From positions 124,001 to 188,000 of the forward strand of contig BROI01000028.1 in NCBI GenBank assembly GCA_027923505.1: a stretch of 64,000 bases of DNA. The letters run 5' to 3'. This document shows positions 1-15,100 of this stretch, piece by piece. The DNA is from Mayamaea pseudoterrestris. Lineage: Eukaryota > Bacillariophyta > Bacillariophyceae > Sellaphorales > Sellaphoraceae. The position numbers were made by a program, and so were the translations under genes. The notes under the pieces were generated by a model that was given only the letters and a program-made list of their open reading frames with translations, was not told where the DNA came from and did no database searches. Positions within the stretch are counted from its first letter, which is position 1; each line of letters starts with the position of its first letter.

Positions 1-108
1 TTGTAGCGCAGCCTGAATAATGATGTTGGCACCATTCTGGTGTCATTTGGGTGTATACATGGCCTGCTGTAGGGGCGTTTGAATGTCACGGCATCTGCAG
101 GCTGAGAC

Positions 109-127
109 TGGTGACAAGTTGTCACCA
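109..127. repeat. 19-bp palindrome carried by the satellite monomer (first copy)
   Basis: TGGTGACAAGTTGTCACCA is a perfect inverted repeat, two 9-bp arms around one central G. It recurs at the same place in nearly every monomer, so every 169 bp. A second, imperfect inverted repeat (TGGCACCA then TGGTGTCA, three bases apart) lies about 65 bp upstream in the same monomer. The palindrome is kept in most array monomers, with occasional variants, but is degraded in the oldest edge monomer near 20,840 and in the island at 37.8-38.45 kb. It could be a binding site for a dimeric protein, but that is inference. Confidence 0.85.
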
Positions 128-3100
128 ATATCATTGCCGTCCCCTGAGACACTAGCCAGGCATACCATCTTGTAGCGCAGCCTGAATAATGATGTTGGCA
201 CCATTCTGGTGTCATTTGGGTATATGCTTGGCCTGCTGTAGGTGTGTTTGAATGTCACGGCATCTGCAGGCTGAGACTGGTGACAAGTTGTCACCAATAT
301 CATTGCCATCCCCTGAGACACTAGCCAGGCATACCATCTTGTAGCGCAGCCTGAATAATGATGTTGGCACCATTCTGGTGTCATTTGGGTGTATACATGG
401 CCTGCTGTAGGGGCGTTTGAATGTCACGGCATCTGCAGGCTGAGACTGGTGACAAGTTGTCACCAATATCATTGCCGTCCCCTGAGACACTAGCCAGGCA
501 TACCATCTTGTAGCGCAGCCTGAATAATGATGTTGGCACCATTCTGGTGTCATTTGGGTGTATACATGGCCTGCTGTAGGGGCGTTTGAATGTCACGGCA
601 TCTGCAGGCTGAGACTGGTGACAAGTTGTCACCAATATCATTGCCGTCCCCTGAGACACTAGCCAGGCATACCATCTTGTAGCGCAGCCTGAATAATGAT
701 GTTGGCACCATTCTGGTGTCATTTGGGTATATACATGGCCTGCTGTAGGGGCGTTTGAATGCAGCATCTGCAGGCTGAGACTGGTGACAAGTTGTCACCA
801 ATCACAATGCCGTCCCCTGAGACACTAGCCAGGCATACCATCTTGTAGCGCAGCCTGAATAATGATGTTGGCACCATTCTGGTGTCATTTGGGTGTATAC
901 ATGGCCTGCTGTAGGGGCGTTTGAATGTCACGGCATCTGCAGGCTGAGACTGGTGACAAGTTGTCACCAATATCATTGCCATCCCCTGAGACACTAGCCA
1001 GGCATACCATCTTGTAGCGCAGCCTGAATAATGATGTTGGCACCATTCTGGTGTCATTTGGGTGTATACATGGCCTGCTGTAGGGGCGTTTGAATGTCAC
1101 GGCATCCGCAGGCTGAGACTGGTGACAAGTTGTCACCAATATCATTGTTGTCCCTTGAGACACTAGCCAGGCATACAATCTTGTAGCGCAGCCTGAATTA
1201 TGATGTTGGCACCATTCTGGTGTCATTTGGGTGTATACATGGCCTGCTGTAGGGGCGTTTGAATGTCACGGCATCTGCAGGCTGAGACTGGTGACAAGTT
1301 GTCACCAATATCATTGCCGTCCCCTGAGACACTAGCCAGGCATACCATCTTGTAGCGCAGCCTGAATAATGATGTTGGCACCATTCTGGTGTCATTTGGG
1401 TGTATACATGGCCTGCTGTAGGGGCGTTTGAATGTCACGGCATCTGCAGGCTGAGACTGGTGACAAGTTGTCACCAATATCATTGCCGTCCCCTGAGACA
1501 CTAGCCAGGCATACCATCTTGTAGCGCAGCCTGAATAATGATGTTGGCACCATTCTGGTGTCATTTGGGTATAGTCATGGCCTGCTGTAGGGGTGATTGA
1601 ATGTCACGGCATCCGCGGGCTGAGACTGGTGACAAGTTGTCACTAATATCATTGCCATCCCCTGAGACACTAGCCAGGCATACCCTCTTGTAGCAGCCTA
1701 GGCCACACCATGTCACGATCTGGTGTCATTTGGGTGTACACATGGCCTGCTTTAGGGGCGTTTGAATGTCACGGCATCTGCAGGCTGAGACTGGTGACAA
1801 GTTGTCACCAATATCATTGCTGTCCCTTGAGACACTAGCCAGGCATACTATCTAGTAGCTCAGCCCGAATAATGATGTTGGCACTATTCTGGTGTCATTT
1901 GGGTGTATACATGGCCTGCCAAAGAGGCGTTTGAATGTCACGGCATCTGCAGGCTGAGACTGGTGACAAGTTGTCACCAATATCATTGCCGTCCCCTGAG
2001 ACACTAGCCAGGCATACCATCTAGTAGCGCAGCCTGAATAATGATGTTGGCACTATTCTGTTGTCATTTGGGTGTATACATGGCCTGCTGTAGGGGCGTT
2101 TGAATGTCACGACATCTGCAGGCTGAGACTGGTGACAAGTTGTCACAAATATCATTGCTATCCCCTGAGACACTAGCCAGCCATACGATTTTGTAGCGCA
2201 GCCTGAATAATGATGTTGGCACCGTTCTGGTGTCATTTGGGTATAGTCATGGCCTGCTGTAGGGGTGTTTGAATGTCACGGCATCCGCGGGCTGAGACTG
2301 GTGACAAGTTGTCACTAATATCATTGCCATTCCTTGAGACACTAGCCAGGCATATCATCTTGTAGCGCAGCCTGAATAATGATGTTGGCACCATTCTGGT
2401 GTCATTTAGGTATAGTCATGGCCTGCTGTAGGGGTGTTTGAATGTCACGGCATCCGCGGGCTGAGACTGGTGACAAGTTGTCACCAATATCATTGCCATC
2501 CCCTGAGACACTAGCCAGGCATACCATCTTGTAGCGCAGCCTGAATAATGATGTTGGCACCATTCTGGTGTCATTTGGGTGTATACATGGCCTGCTGTAG
2601 GGGCGTTTGAATGTCACGGCATCTGCAGGCTGAGACTGGTGACAAGTTGTCACCAATATCATTGCCATCCCCTGAGACACTAGCCAGGCATACCATCTTG
2701 TAGCGCAGCCTGAATAATGATGTTGGCACCATTCTGGTGTCATTTGGAGTATACATGGCCTGCTGCGCACAGGGCGTTGAATGTCCGGCATCTGGCAGGC
2801 TGAAGACGGACTGGTGACAAATTGTCACCAATATCATTGCCGTCCCCTGAGACACTAGCCAGGCATACCATCTTGTAGCGCAGCCTGAATGATGATGTTG
2901 GCACCATTTTGGTGTCATTTGGTTGTATACATGGCCTGCTGTGGGGATGTTTGAATGTCACGGCATCTGCAGGCTGAGACTGGTGACAAGTTGTCACCAA
3001 TATCATTGCCATCCCCTGAGACACTAGCCAGGCATACCATCTTGTAGCGCAGCCTGAATAATGATGTTGGCACCATTCTGGTGTCATTTGGGTATAGTCA

Positions 3101-6100
3101 TGGCCTGCTGTAGGGGCGTTTGAATGTCACGGCATCTGCAGGCTGAGACTGGTGACAAGTTGTCACCAATATCATTGCCGTCCCCTGAGACACTAGCCAG
3201 GCATACCATCTTGTAGCGCAGCCTGAATAATGATGTTGGCACCATTCTGGTGTCATTTGGGTGTATACATGGCCTGCTGTAGGGGTGTTTGAATGTCACG
3301 GCATCCGCGGGCTGAGACTGGTGACAAGTTGTCACTAATATCATTGCCATTCCTTGAGACACTAGTCAGGCATACCATCTTGTAGCGCAGCCTGAATAAT
3401 GATGCTGGGACCATTCTGGTGTCATTTGGGTGTATACATGGCCTGCTGTAGGGGTGTTTGAATGTCAAGGCATCTGCTGGCTGAGATTGGTGACAAGTTG
3501 TCACCAATATCATTGCCATCCCCTGAGACACTAGCCAGACATACCCTCTTGTAGCACAGCCTGAATAATGATGTTGGCACCATTCTGGTGTCATTTGGGT
3601 GTATACATGGCCTGCTATAGGGGCGTTTGAATGTCACGACATCCGCGGGCTGAGACTGGTGACAAGTTGTCACTAATATCATTGCCATCCCCTGAGACAC
3701 TAGCCAGGCATACCCTCTTGTAGCACAGCCTGAATTAAGATGTTGGCACCATTCTGGTGTCATTTGGGTGTATACATGGCCTGCTGTAAGGGCGTTTGAA
3801 TGTCACGGCATCTGCTGGCTGAGACTGGTGACAAGTTGTCACCAATATCATTGCCATCACCTGAGACACTAGCCAGGCATACCATCTTGTAGCGCAGCCT
3901 GAATAATGATGTTGTCACCATTCTGGTGTCATTTGGGCATTCACCTGCTGGTGTCACGCTGGCTGAGACTGGTGTCACCAATATCATTGAGCACTAGCTG
4001 GCATACCATCTGTAGCGGGCCTGAATAATGATGTTGGCACCATTCTGGTGTCATTTGGGTGTAAACATGGCCTGCTGAAGGGGCGTTTGAATGTCACGGC
4101 ATCTGCAGGCTGAGACTGGTGACAAGTTGTCACCAATATCATTGCCGTCCCCTGAGACACTAGCCAGGCATACCATCTTGTAGCGCAGTCTGAATGATGA
4201 TGTTGGCACCATTCTGGTGTCATTTGGGTGTATACATGGCCTGCTGTAGGGGTGTTTGAATGTCACGGCATCTGCAGGCTGAGACTGGTGACAAGTTGTC
4301 ACCAATATCATTGCCATCCCCTGAGACACTAGCCAGGCATACCATCTTGAAGCGCAGCCTGATTAATGATGTTGGCACCATTCTGGTGTCAATTGGGCGT
4401 ATACATAGCCTGCTGTAGGGGCATTTGAATGTCACGGCATCTGCAGGCTGAGACTGGTGACAAGTTGTCACCAATATCATTGCCGTCCCCTGAGACACTA
4501 GCCAGGCATACCATCTTGTAGCACAGCCTGAATAATGATGTTGGCACCTTGTCTGGTGTCATTTGGGTGTATACATGGCCTTAAGTAGGGGGCATTTGAA
4601 TGTCACGGCATCTGCAGGCTGAGACTGGTGACAAGTTGTCACCAATATCATTACCGTCCCCTGAGACACTAGCCAGGCATACCATCTTGTAGCGCAGCCT
4701 GAATGATGATGTTGGCACCATTCTGGTGTCATTTGGGTGTATACATGGCCTGCTGTAGGGGCGTTTGAATGTCACGGCATCTGCAGGCTGAGACTGGTGA
4801 CAAGTTGTCACCAATATCATTGCCGTCCCCTGAGACACTAGCCAGGCATACCCACTTGTAGCGCAGCCTGAATAATGATGTTGGCACCAATCTGGTGTCA
4901 TTTGGGTGTATACATGGCCTGCTGTAGGGGCGTTTGAATGTCACGGCATCTGCAGGCTGAGACTGGTGACAAGTTGTCACCAATATCATTGCCCTCCCCT
5001 GAGACACTAGCCAGGCATACCATCTTGTAGCGCAGCCTGAAAAATGATGTTGGAGTCTGGTGTCATTTGGGTATACATGGCCTGCTGTAGGGGCGTTTGA
5101 ATGTCACGGCATCTGCAGGCTGAGACTGGTGACAAGTTGTCACCAATATCATTGCCGTCCCCTGAGACACTAGCCAGGCATACCATCTTGTAGCGCAGCC
5201 TGAATAATGATGTTGGCACCATTCTGGTGTCATTTGGGTGTATACATGGCCTGCTGTAAGGGCGTTTGAATGTCACGGCATCTGCGGGCTGAGACTGGTG
5301 ACAAGTTGTCACCAATATCATTGCCGTCCCCTGAGACACTAGCCAGGCATACCATCTTGTAGCGCAGCCTGAATAATGATGTTGGCACCATTCTGGTGTC
5401 ATTTGGGTGTATACATGGCCTGCTGTAGGGGCGTTTGAATGTCACGGCATCTGCAGGCTGAGACTGGTGACAAGTTGTCACCAATATCATTGCCGTCCCC
5501 TGAGACACTAGCCAGGCATACCATCTTGTAGCGCAGCCTGGATAATGCTGTTGGCTCCATTCTGGTGTCCAGTGGCAATATTGATTGCCTGCTGTAGGGG
5601 CGTTTGAATGTCACGGCATCTGCGGGCTGAGACTGGTGACAAGTTGTCACCAATATCATTGCCGTCCCCTGAGACACTAGCCAGGCATACCATCTTGTAG
5701 CGCAGCCTGAATGATGATGTTGGCACCATTCTGGTGTCATTTGGGTGTATAGTCATGGCCTGCTGTAGGGTGTTTGAATGTCACGGCATCTGCAGGCTGA
5801 GACTGGTGACAAGTTGTCACCAATATCATTGCCGTCCCCTGAGACACTAGCCAGGCATACCATCTTGTAGCGCAGCCTGAATAATGATGTTGGCACCATT
5901 CTGGTGTCATTTGGGTGTATACATGGCCTGCTGTAGGGGCGTTTGAATGTCACGGCATCTGCAGGCTGAGACTGGTGACAAGTTGTCACCAATATCATTG
6001 CCGTCCCTGAGACACTAGCCAGGCATACCATCTTGTAGCGCAGCCTGAATAATGATGTTGGCACCATTCTGGTGTCATTTGGGTGTATACATGGCCTGCT

Positions 6101-9100
6101 GTAGGGGCGTTTGAATGTCACGGCATCTGCAGGCTGAGACTGGTGACAAGTTGTCACCAATATCATTGCCGTCCCCTGAGACACTAGCCAGGCATACCAT
6201 CTTGTAGCGCAGCCTGAATGATGATGTTGGCACCATTCTGGTGTCATTTGGGTGTATACATGGCCTGCTGTAGGGGCGTTTGAATGTCACGGCATCTGCA
6301 GGCTGAGACTGGTGACAAGTTGTCACCAATATCATTGCCGTCCCCTGAGACACTAGCCAGGCATACCATCTTGTAGCGCAGCCTGAATAATGATGTTGGC
6401 ACCATTCTGGTGTCATTTGGGTGTATACATGGCCTGCTGTAGGGGCGTTTGAATGTCACGGCATCTGCGGGCTGAGACTGGTGACAAGTTGTCACCAATA
6501 TCATTGCCGCCCCCTGAGACACTAGCCAGGCATATCATCTTGTAGCGCAGCCTGAATAATGATGTTGGCACCATTCTGGTGTCATTTGGGTGTATACATG
6601 GCCTGCTGTAGGGGCGTTTGAATGTCACGGCATCTGCGGGCTGAGACTGGTGACAAGTTGTCACCAATATCATTGCCGTCCCCTGAGACACTAGCCAGGC
6701 ATACCATCTTGTAGCGCAGCCTGAATAATGATGTTGGCACCATTCTGGTGTTATTTGGGTGTATACATGGCCTGCTGTGGGGGGTGTTTGAATGTCGCGG
6801 CATCTGCAGGCTGAGACTGGTGACAAGTTGTCACCAATATCATTGCCATCCCCTGAGACACTAGCCAGGCATACCATCTTGTAGCGCAGCCTGAATAATG
6901 ATGTTGGCACCATTCTGGTGTCATTTGGGTGTATACATGGCCTGCTGTAGGGGCGTTTGAATGTCACGGCATCTGCAGGCTGAGACTGGTGACAAGTTGT
7001 CACCAATATCATTGCCGTCCCCTGAGACACTAGCCAGGCATACCATCTTGTAGCGCAGCCTGAATAATGATGTTGGCACCATTCTGGTGTCATTTGGGTG
7101 TATACATGGCCTGCTGTGGGGGCGTTTGAATGTCGCGGCATCTGCAGGCTGAGACTGGTGACAAGTTGTCACCAATATCATTGCCGTCCCCTGAGACACT
7201 AGCCAGGCATACCATCTTGTAGCGCAGCCTGAATAATGATGTTGGCACCATTCTGGTGTCATTTGGGTGTATACATGGCCTGCTGTAGGGGCGTTTGAAT
7301 GTCACGGCATCTGCGGGCTGAGACTGGTGACAAGTTGTCACCAATATCATTGCCATCCCCTGAGACAATAGCCAGGCATACCATCTTGTAGCGCAGCCTG
7401 AATAATGATGTTGGCACCATTCTGGTGTCATTTGGGTGTATACATGGCCTGCTGTAGGGGCGTTTGAATGTCACGGCATCTGCAGGCTGAGACTGGTGAC
7501 AAGTTGTCACCAATATCATTGCTGTCCCCTGAGACACTAGCCAGGCATACCATCTTGTAGCGCAGCCTGAATAATGATGTTGGCACCATTCTGGTGTCAT
7601 TTGGGTGTATACATGGCCTGCTGTAGGGGTGTTTGAATGTCACGGCATCTGCAGGCTGAGACTGGTGACAAGTTGTCACCAATATCATTGCCGTCCCCTG
7701 AGACACTAGCCAGGCATACCATCTTGCAGCGCAGCCTGAATAATGATGTTGGCACCATTCTGGTGTCATTTGGGTGTATACATGGCCTGCTGTAGGGGCG
7801 TTTGAATGTCACGGCATCTGCGGGCTGAGACTGGTGACAAGTTGTCACCAATATCATTGCTGTCCCTTGAGACACTATCCAGGCATACCATCTTGTAGCG
7901 CAGCCTGAATAATGATGTTGGCACCATTCTGGTGTCATTTGGGTGTATACATGGCCTGCTGTAGGGGCGTTTGAATGTCACGGCATCTGCAGGCTGAGAC
8001 TGGTGACAAGTTGTCACCAATATCATTGCCGTCCCCTGAGACACTAGCCAGGCATACCATCTTGTAGCGCAGCCTGAATAATGATGTTGGCACCATTCTG
8101 GTGTCATTTGGGTATACATGGCCTGCTGTAGGGGCGTTTGAATGTCACGGCATCTGCGGGCTGAGACTGGTGACAAGTTGTCACCAATATCATTGCCGTC
8201 CCCTGAGACACTAGCCAGGCATACCATCTTGTAGCGCAGCCTGAATAATGATGTTGGCACCATTCTGGTGTCATTTAAGTGTATACATGGTCTGCTGTAG
8301 GGGCGTTTGAATGTCACGGCATCTGCAGGTTGAGACTGGTGACAAGTTGTCACCAATATCATTGCCGTCCCCTGAGACACTAGCCAGGCATACCATCTTG
8401 TAGCGCAGCCTGAATAATGATGTTGGCACCAATCGGGTGTCTTTTGGGTATATACATGGCCTGCTGTAGGGGCGTTTGAATGTCACGGCATCTGCGGGCT
8501 GAGACTGGTGACAAGTTGTCACCAATATCATTGCCGTCCCCCTGAGACACTAGCCAGGCATACCATCTTGTAGCGCAGCCTGAATAATGATGTTGGCACC
8601 ATTCTGGTGTCATTTGGGTGTATACATGGCCTGCTGTAGGGGCGTTTGAATGTCACGGCATCTGAAGGCTGAGACTGGTGACAAGTTGTCACCAATATCA
8701 TTGCCGTCCCCTGAGACACTAGCCAGGCATACCATCTTGTAGCGCAGCCTGAATAATGATGTTGGCACCATTCTGGTGTCATTTGGGTGTATACATGGCC
8801 TGCTGTAGGGGCGTTTGAATGTCACGGCATCTGCAGGCTGAGACTGGTGACAAGTTGTCACCAATATCATTGCCGTCCCCTGAGACACTAGCCAGGCATA
8901 CCATCTTGTAGCGCAGCCTGAATAATGATGTTGGCACCATTATGGTGTCATTTGGGTGTATACATGGCCTGTTGTAGGGGCGTTTGAATGTCACGGCATC
9001 TGCGGGTGAGACTGGTGACAAGTTGTCACCAATATCATTGCCGTCCCCTGAGACACTAGCCAGGCATACCATCTTGTAGCGCAGCCTGAATAATGATGTT

Positions 9101-12100
9101 GGCACCATTCTGGTGTCATTTGGGTGTATACATGGCCTGCTGTAGGGGCGTTTGAATGTCACGGCATCTGCAGGCTGAGACTGGTGACAAGTTGTCACCA
9201 ATATCATTGCCGTCCCCTGAGACACTAGCCAGGCATACCATCTTGTAGCGCAGCCTGAATAATGATGTTGGCACCATTCTGGTGTCATTTGGGTGTATAC
9301 ATGGCCTGCTGTAGGGGCGTTTGAATGTCACGGCATCTGCGGGCTGAGACTGGTGACAAGTTGTCACCAATATCATTGCCGTCCCCTGAGACACTAGCCA
9401 GGCATACCATCTTGTAGCGAAGTCTGAATAATGATGTTGGCACCATTCTGGTGTCATTTGGGTGTATACATGGCCTGCTGTAGGGCGTTTGAATGTCATG
9501 GCATCTGCAGGCTGAGACTGGTGACAAGTTGTCACCAATATCATTGCCGTCCCCTGAGACACTAGCCAGGCATACCATCTTGTAGCGCAGCCTGAATAAT
9601 GATGTTGGCACCATTCTGGTGTCATTTGGGTGTATACATGGCCTGCTGTAGGGGCGTTTGAATGTCACGGCATCTGCAGGCTGAGACTGGTGACAAGTTG
9701 TCACCAATATCATTGCCGTCCCCTGAGACACTAGCCAGGCATACCATCTTGTAGCGCAGCCTGAATAATGATGTTGGCACCATTCTGGTGTCATTTGGGT
9801 GTATACATGGCCTGCTGTAGGGGCGTTTGAATGTCACGGCATCTGCAGGCTGAGACTGGTGACAAGTTGTCACCAATATCATTGCCGTCCCCTGAGACAC
9901 TAGCCAGGCATACCATCTTGTAGCGCAGCCTGAATAATGATGTTGGCACCATTCTGGTGTCATTTGGGTGTATACATGGCCTGCTGTAGGGGCGTTTGAA
10001 TGTCACGGCATCTGCAGGCTGAGACTGGTGACAAGTTGTCACCAATATCATTGCCGTCCCCTGAGACACTAGCCAGGCATACCATCTTGTAGCGCAGCCT
10101 GAATAATGATGTTGGCACCATTCTGGTGTCATTTGGGTGTATACATGGCCTGCTGTAGGGGCGTTTGAATGTCACGGCATCTGCAGGCTGAGACTGGTGA
10201 CAAGTTGTCACCAATATCATTGCCGTCCCCTGAGACACTAGCCAGGCATACCATCTTGTAGCGCAGCCTGAATAATGATGTTGGCACCATTCTGGTGTCA
10301 TTTGGGTGTATACATGGCCTGCTGTAGGGGCGTTTGAATGTCACGGCATCTGCAGGCTGAGACTGGTGACAAGTTGTCACCAATATCATTGCCGTCCCCT
10401 GAGACACTAGCCAGGCATACCATCTTGTAGCGCAGCCTGAATAATGATGTTGGCACCATTCTGGTGTCATTTGGGTGTATACATGGCCTGCTGTAGGGGC
10501 GTTTGAATGTCACGGCATCTGCAGGCTGAGACTGGTGACAAGTTGTCACCAATATCATTGCCGTCCCCTGAGACACTAGCCAGGCATACCATCTTGTAGC
10601 GCAGCCTGAATAATGATGTTGGCACCAATCTGGTGTCATTTGGGTATAGTCATGGCCTGCTGTAGGGGCGTTTGAATGTCACGGCATCCGCGGGCTGAGA
10701 CTGGTGACAAGTTGTCACCAATATCATTGCCGTCCCCTGAGACACTAGCCAGGCATACCATCTTGTAGCGCAGCCTGAATGATGATGTTGGCACCATTCT
10801 GGTGTCATTTGGGTGTATACATGGCCTGCTGTAGGGGCGTTTGAATGTCACGGCATCTGCAGGCTGAGACTGGTGACAAGTTGTCACCAATATCATTGCC
10901 GTCCCCTGAGACACTAGCCAGGCATACCATCTTGTAGCGCAGCCTGAATAATGATGTTGGCACCATTCTGGTGTCATTTGGGTGTATACATGGCCTGCTG
11001 TAGGGGCGTTTGAATGTCACGGCATCTGCAGGCTGAGACTGGTGACAAGTTGTCACCAATATCATTGCCGTCCCCTGAGACACTAGCCAGGCATACCATC
11101 TTGTAGCGCAGCCTGAATAATGATGTTGGCACCATTCTGGTGTCATTTGGGTGTATACATGGCCTGCTGTAGGGGCGTTTGAATGTCACGGCATCTGCAG
11201 GCTGAGACTGGTGACAAGTTGTCACCAATATCATTGCCGTCCCCTGAGACACTAGCCAGGCATACCATCTTGTAGCGCAGCCTGAATAATGATGTTGGCA
11301 CCATTCTGGTGTCATTTGGGTGTATACATGGCCTGCTGTAGGGGCGTTTGAATGTCACGGCATCTGCGGGCTGAGACTGGTGACAAGTTGTCACCAATAT
11401 CATTGCCGTCCCCTGAGACACTAGCCAGGCATACCATCTTGTAGCGCAGCCTGAATAATGATGTTGGCACCATTCTGGTGTCATTTGGGTGTATACATGG
11501 CCTGCTGTAGGGGCGTTTGAATGTCACGGCATCTGCAGGCTGAGACTGGTGACAAGTTGTCACCAATATCATTGCTGTCCCCTGAGACACTAGCCAGGCA
11601 TACCATCTTGTAGCGCAGCCTGAATAATGATGTTGGCACCATTCTGGTGTCATTTGGGTGTATACATGGCCTGCTGTAGGGGCGTTTGAATGTCACGGCA
11701 TCTGCAGGCTGAGACTGGTGACAAGTTGTCACCAATATCATTGCCGTCCCCTGAGACACTAGCCAGGCATACCATCTTGTAGCGCAGCCTGAATGATGAT
11801 GTTGGCACCATTCTGGTGTCATTTGGGTGTATACATGGCCTGCTGTAGGGGCGTTTGAATGTCACGGCATCTGCAGGCTGAGACTGGTGACAAGTTGTCA
11901 CCAATATCATTGCCGTCCCCTGAGACACTAGCCAGGCATACCATCTTGTAGCGCAGCCTGAATAATGATGTTGGCACCATTCTGGTGTCATTTGGGTGTA
12001 TACATGGCCTGCTGTAGGGGCGTTTGAATGTCACGGCATCTGCAGGCTGAGACTGGTGACAAGTTGTCACCAATATCATTGCCGTCCCCTGAGACACTAG

Positions 12101-15100
12101 CCAGGCATACCATCTTGTAGCGCAGCCTGAATAATGATGTTGGCACCATTCTGGTGTCATTTGGGTGTATACATGGCCTGCTGTAGGGGCGTTTGAATGT
12201 CACGGCATCCGCGGGCTGAGACTGGTGACAAGTTGTCACCAATATCATTGCCGTCCCCTGAGACACTAGCCAGGCATACCATCTTGTAGCGCAGCCTGAA
12301 TAATGATGTTGGCACCATTCTGGTGTCATTTGGGTGTATACATGGCCTGCTGTAGGGGCGTTTGAATGTCACGGCATCTGCAGGCTGAGACTGGTGACAA
12401 GTTGTCACCAATATCATTGCCGTCCCCTGAGACACTAGCCAGGCATACCATCTTGTAGCGCAGCCTGAATAATGATGTTGGCACCATTCTGGTGTCATTT
12501 GGGTGTATACATGGCCTGCTGTAGGGGCGTTTGAATGTCACGGCATCTGCAGGCTGAGACTGGTGACAAGTTGTCACCAATATCATTGCCGTCCCCTGAG
12601 ACACTAGCCAGGCATACCATCTTGTAGCGCAGCCTGAATAATGATGTTGGCACCATTCTGGTGTCATTTGGGTGTATACATGGCCTGCTGTAGGGGCGTT
12701 TGAATGTCACGGCATCTGCAGGCTGAGACTGGTGACAAGTTGTCACCAATATCATTGCCGTCCCCTGAGACACTAGCCAGGCATACCATCTTGTAGCGCA
12801 GCCTGAATAATGATGTTGGCACCATTCTGGTGTCATTTGGGTGTATACATGGCCTGCTGTAGGGGCGTTTGAATGTCACGGCATCTGCAGGCTGAGACTG
12901 GTGACAAGTTGTCACCAATATCATTGCCGTCCCCTGAGACACTAGCCAGGCATACCATCTTGTAGCGCAGCCTGAATAATGATGTTGGCACCATTCTGGT
13001 GTCATTTGGGTGTATACATGGCCTGCTGTAGGGGCGTTTGAATGTCACGGCATCTGCAGGCTGAGACTGGTGACAAGTTGTCACCAATATCATTGCCGTC
13101 CCCTGAGACACTAGCCAGGCATACCATCTTGTAGCGCAGCCTGAATAATGATGTTGGCACCATTCTGGTGTCATTTGGGTGTATACATGGCCTGCTGTAG
13201 GGGCGTTTGAATGTCACGGCATCTGCAGGCTGAGACTGGTGACAAGTTGTCACCAATATCATTGCCGTCCCCTGAGACACTAGCCAGGCATACCATCTTG
13301 TAGCGCAGCCTGAATAATGATGTTGGCACCATTCTGGTGTCATTTGGGTGTATACATGGCCTGCTGTAGGGGCGTTTGAATGTCACGGCATCTGCAGGCT
13401 GAGACTGGTGACAAGTTGTCACCAATATCATTGCCGTCCCCTGAGACACTAGCCAGGCATACCATCTTGTAGCGCAGCCTGAATAATGATGTTGGCACCA
13501 TTCTGGTGTCATTTGGGTGTATACATGGCCTGCTGTAGGGGCGTTTGAATGTCACGGCATCTGCAGGCTGAGACTGGTGACAAGTTGTCACCAATATCAT
13601 TGCCGTCCCCTGAGACACTAGCCAGGCATACCATCTTGTAGCGCAGCCTGAATAATGATGTTGGCACCATTCTGGTGTCATTTGGGTGTATACATGGCCT
13701 GCTGTAGGGGCGTTTGAATGTCACGGCATCTGCAGGCTGAGACTGGTGACAAGTTGTCACCAATATCATTGCCGTCCCCTGAGACACTAGCCAGGCATAC
13801 CATCTTGTAGCGCAGCCTGAATAATGATGTTGGCACCATTCTGGTGTCATTTGGGTGTATACATGGCCTGCTGTAGGGGCGTTTGAATGTCACGGCATCT
13901 GCGGGCTGAGACTGGTGACAAGTTGTCACCAATATCATTGCCGTCCCCTGAGACACTAGCCAGGCATACCATCTTGTAGCGCAGCCTGAATAATGATGTT
14001 GGCACCATTCTGGTGTCATTTGGGTGTATACATGGCCTGCTGTAGGGGGTTTGAATGTCACGGCATCTGCAGGCTGAGACTGGTGACAAGTTGTCACCAA
14101 TATCATTGCCGTCCCCTGAGACACTAGCCAGGCATACCATCTTGTAGCGCAGCCTGAATAATGATGTTGGCACCATTCTGGTGTCATTTGGGTGTATACA
14201 TGGCCTGCTGTAGGGGCGTTTGAATGTCACGGCATCTGCAGGCTGAGACTGGTGACAAGTTGTCACCAATATCATTGCCGTCCCCTGAGACACTAGCCAG
14301 GCATACCATCTTGTAGCGCAGCCTGAATAATGATGTTGGCACCATTCTGGTGTCATTTGGGTGTATACATGGCCTGCTGTAGGGGCGTTTGAATGTCACG
14401 GCATCTGCAGGCTGAGACTGGTGACAAGTTGTCACCAATATCATTGCTGTCCCCTGAGACACTAGCCAGGCATACCATCTTGTAGCGCAGCCTGAATAAT
14501 GATGTTGGCACCATTCTGGTGTCATTTGGGTGTATTCATGGCCTGCTGTAGGGGCGTTTGAATGTCACGGCATCTGCAGGCTGAGACTGGTGACAAGTTG
14601 TCACCAATATCATTGCCGTCCCCTGAGACACTAGCCAGGCATACCATCTTGTAGCGCAGCCTGAATAATGATGTTGGCACCATTCTGGTGTCATTTGGGT
14701 GTATACATGGCCTGCTGTAGGGGCGTTTGAATGTCACGGCATCTGCAGGCTGAGACTGGTGACAAGTTGTCACCAATATCATTGCCGTCCCCTGAGACAC
14801 TAGCCAGGCATACCATCTTGTAGCGCAGCCTGAATAATGATGTTGGCACCATTCTGGTGTCATTTGGGTGTATACATGGCCTGCTGTAGGGGCGTTTGAA
14901 TGTCACGGCATCTGCAGGCTGAGACTGGTGACAAGTTGTCACCAATATCATTGCCGTCCCCTGAGACACTAGCCAGGCATACCATCTTGTAGCGCAGCCT
15001 GAATAATGATGTTGGCACCATTCTGGTGTCATTTGGGTGTATACATGGCCTGCTGTAGGGGCGTTTGAATGTCACGGCATCTGCAGGCTGAGACTGGTGA